Assembly: GCA_030596225.1 (NCBI GenBank)
Contig: JAUVKO010000092.1
Span: 1 to 7,801, forward strand
Length of the DNA stretch: 7,801 nucleotides
From: Fidelibacterota bacterium
GTDB lineage: Bacteria; Fidelibacterota; UBA8477; JABMPR01
Direction: 5' to 3'
Part shown: in pieces, positions 6,833 through 7,801 of the stretch
Layout of the letters: each line of letters starts with the position of its first letter
Numbering within the stretch: the stretch's first letter is position 1
The notes under the pieces: model-generated
The model's database searches: none
The model's input: only the letters and a program-made list of their open reading frames with translations
Told to the model about the DNA's origin: nothing
Program-made: the position numbers and the translations under genes

Positions 6833-7549
6833 ATGTATAGAAAAGTAGCCGTTGTCACCGGAGCAAACAGAGGCTTGGGCCATGCATTGACCAAGGCTCT
6901 AGCGGAAGACGATTATAAAGTGTTCATGGTGGGGCGCAATAAAATTGAGATTGATAACGCTTCAGCAAAATTACAGGAAGCAGGGCTTAATGTTGAGGGT
7001 TTTGAGGCCGATGTTAGCAAAGCACGTCATATCACTGCACTTTCATCTTATGTCCAATCTCAGTATGAACACTTGGATATTCTAATTAACAATGCTGGCG
7101 TGATCATGGAACCAGGTGGCTTAGAAAGCCAGGTTACTTGTTTCACGGTTAATCCCGATATTGTTGAAGAAGCTTATTCTATTAACACCGTTGGTGCTTT
7201 ACGTTTGGTCCAGGTCTTTTATGACCTGTTGAAAAAAGCCCGACAACCGCGTATTGTGAATGTTTCCAGCAGTATGGGATCTTTGAATAAGATAGAGGCT
7301 GGCTGGCCGGCTTACCGCATGTCAAAGGCAGCTCTAAATGCACTTACCGGTGTTTTAGCGGCAGAGCTTGAAGGAACCAGAGTCAAGGTTAACTCTGTTT
7401 GTCCTGGCTGGGTTAAAACAGACATGGGTGGTCCTAATGCTGAGCGCTCTATTGAAGAAGGCATCGAGGGCATTCTGTGGGCAGCAAAACTGCCTTCTGA
7501 CGGACCCTCCGGTGGATTCTTTAGAGACGGAAAACCTATTCCCTGGTAA
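6833..7549 (+). CDS. Short-chain dehydrogenase/reductase (SDR), classical type
   Basis: A 238-residue NAD(P)-dependent oxidoreductase with a complete classical SDR layout. The cofactor glycine motif is TGANRGLG at 9-16, with R13 favouring NADP(H). An ADV stretch (59-61) contacts the adenine ring, NNAG is at 86-89, the catalytic Asn is N118 in SINTVG, the Ser is in VSSS at 144-147, and the catalytic YxxxK is Y161/K165. PGWVKTDMGG at 191-200 follows. The NRGLG and PGWVKTDMGGPNA motifs resemble carbonyl-reductase-like SDRs acting on small or xenobiotic carbonyls. The natural substrate is unknown. It is soluble and cytoplasmic. The gene follows the SnoaL-like gene by 104 nt and ends before a strong terminator, so the two may form a unit. 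The start is fixed by the YRKVAVVTGA beta-strand directly after the Met. Confidence 0.94.
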   Translation: MYRKVAVVTGANRGLGHALTKALAEDDYKVFMVGRNKIEIDNASAKLQEAGLNVEGFEADVSKARHITALSSYVQSQYEHLDILINNAGVIMEPGGLESQVTCFTVNPDIVEEAYSINTVGALRLVQVFYDLLKKARQPRIVNVSSSMGSLNKIEAGWPAYRMSKAALNALTGVLAAELEGTRVKVNSVCPGWVKTDMGGPNAERSIEEGIEGILWAAKLPSDGPSGGFFRDGKPIPW

Positions 7550-7558
7550 AAAGCTCTA

Positions 7559-7576
7559 ACCGCGGAGACCGCAAAG
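7559..7576 (+). repeat. Short 9-nt tandem repeat (two units)
   Basis: ACCGCGGAG (7559-7567) is followed directly by ACCGCAAAG (7568-7576), seven of nine bases identical. It lies between the SDR stop and its terminator. Similar short A/C/G-rich tandem units occur in intergenic DNA of many environmental bacteria, but with two units here it may be chance. Confidence 0.4.
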
Positions 7577-7587
7577 AATGATTTTAG

Positions 7588-7619
7588 AAACCCCGTGTCT
7601 GTGACATGGGGTTTTTTAT
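7588..7619 (+). terminator. Rho-independent terminator after the SDR gene
   Basis: CCCC (7591-7594) pairs with GGGG (7608-7611), G7595 forms a wobble with T7607, and TGTC (7596-7599) pairs with GACA (7603-7606) around a 3-nt loop. AAA before the stem can extend the pairing into the T run TTTTTT at 7612-7617. It lies about 40 nt after the SDR stop and ends immediately upstream of the group II intron. Confidence 0.9.
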
Positions 7620-7620
7620 T

Positions 7621-7801
7621 GTGTGCCGTGCATGGTTAATAACTCGGTGGTGCAAGTCCTCTGTGGAGGAATGTAGTATCCAACCACTAGTCGAGAGCAA
7701 GGGTGTCGTGGGTGACTGCGAATCTGAAGGAAGCTTAAGACAAATTTCCGAACTGAGGAACACGAAGATCATAAGGCAGCCTGATATGGATGAGTTTACG
7801 A
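7621..7801 (+). mobile_element. Group II intron, 5' end and part of domain I (truncated by window edge)
   Basis: The element starts with the GUGUG-type 5' splice-site consensus (GTGTGCC at 7621) and then shows blocks characteristic of bacterial group II intron domain I: GGTGGTGCAAGTCC (7647-7659), GAGAGCAAGGGTGTCG near 7693-7708, AATCTGAAGGAAGC (7721-7734), CTGAGGAACACGAAG near 7754-7768 and GGATGAGTTT near 7789-7798. Pairings fit the expected fold: CTCGGTGGT (7643-7651) with ACCAC (7683-7687) and CGAG (7692-7695) around a bulge, and the hairpin TCCTC/GAGGA at 7657-7661 / 7666-7670. These introns are self-splicing ribozymes that move by retrohoming with a reverse transcriptase/maturase encoded in domain IV, which would lie to the right of this window. 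The primary sequence looks most like the chloroplast-like (CL)/IIB lineage, an assignment from memory. The intron is in the same direction as the SDR gene and interrupts no visible gene. Confidence 0.87.

Overview
The window looks like an ordinary chromosomal stretch from a Gram-negative, mid-GC bacterium. An EnvC-type divisome activator with a signal peptide ending in SFG-Q implies an outer-membrane-type envelope. A P-loop delta' subunit and a RicT/YaaT-like PSP1 protein beside metG and tatD would fit a lineage in or near the FCB group (Bacteroidota, Ignavibacteriota, Marinimicrobia-like). That placement is inference from gene content only and is of low confidence.

Left part, minus strand (5646 down to 1): five genes run in one direction, envC - holB - ricT - metG - tatD. 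Gaps are short: a 16-bp overlap for envC/holB, 59 nt for holB/ricT, 6 nt for ricT/metG and 55 nt for metG/tatD. They read as a housekeeping operon for septal peptidoglycan splitting, the DNA polymerase III clamp loader, RNA-processing control, tRNA-Met charging and a TatD-family nuclease. The tatD gene is cut by the left window edge. A perfect 15-bp inverted repeat whose arms are themselves hairpins sits between metG and tatD.

Middle (5647-5953): a divergent intergenic region of about 300 nt. It holds a GC-rich hairpin on the envC side and a structured leader with direct and inverted repeats ahead of the cold-shock gene.

Right part, plus strand (5954-7801): a cold-shock domain protein with its own strong intrinsic terminator; a SnoaL/NTF2-like protein; a classical short-chain dehydrogenase/reductase; and a second intrinsic terminator. 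Immediately after that terminator the first 181 nt of a group II intron (5' end and start of domain I) begin and run off the right edge, so any intron-encoded reverse transcriptase lies outside the window.

I see no CRISPR array, toxin-antitoxin pair, phage genes or tRNA/rRNA. The most notable items are the group II intron and its terminator-adjacent site, the nested palindrome between metG and tatD, and the cold-shock leader. No clearly new biological system is evident.
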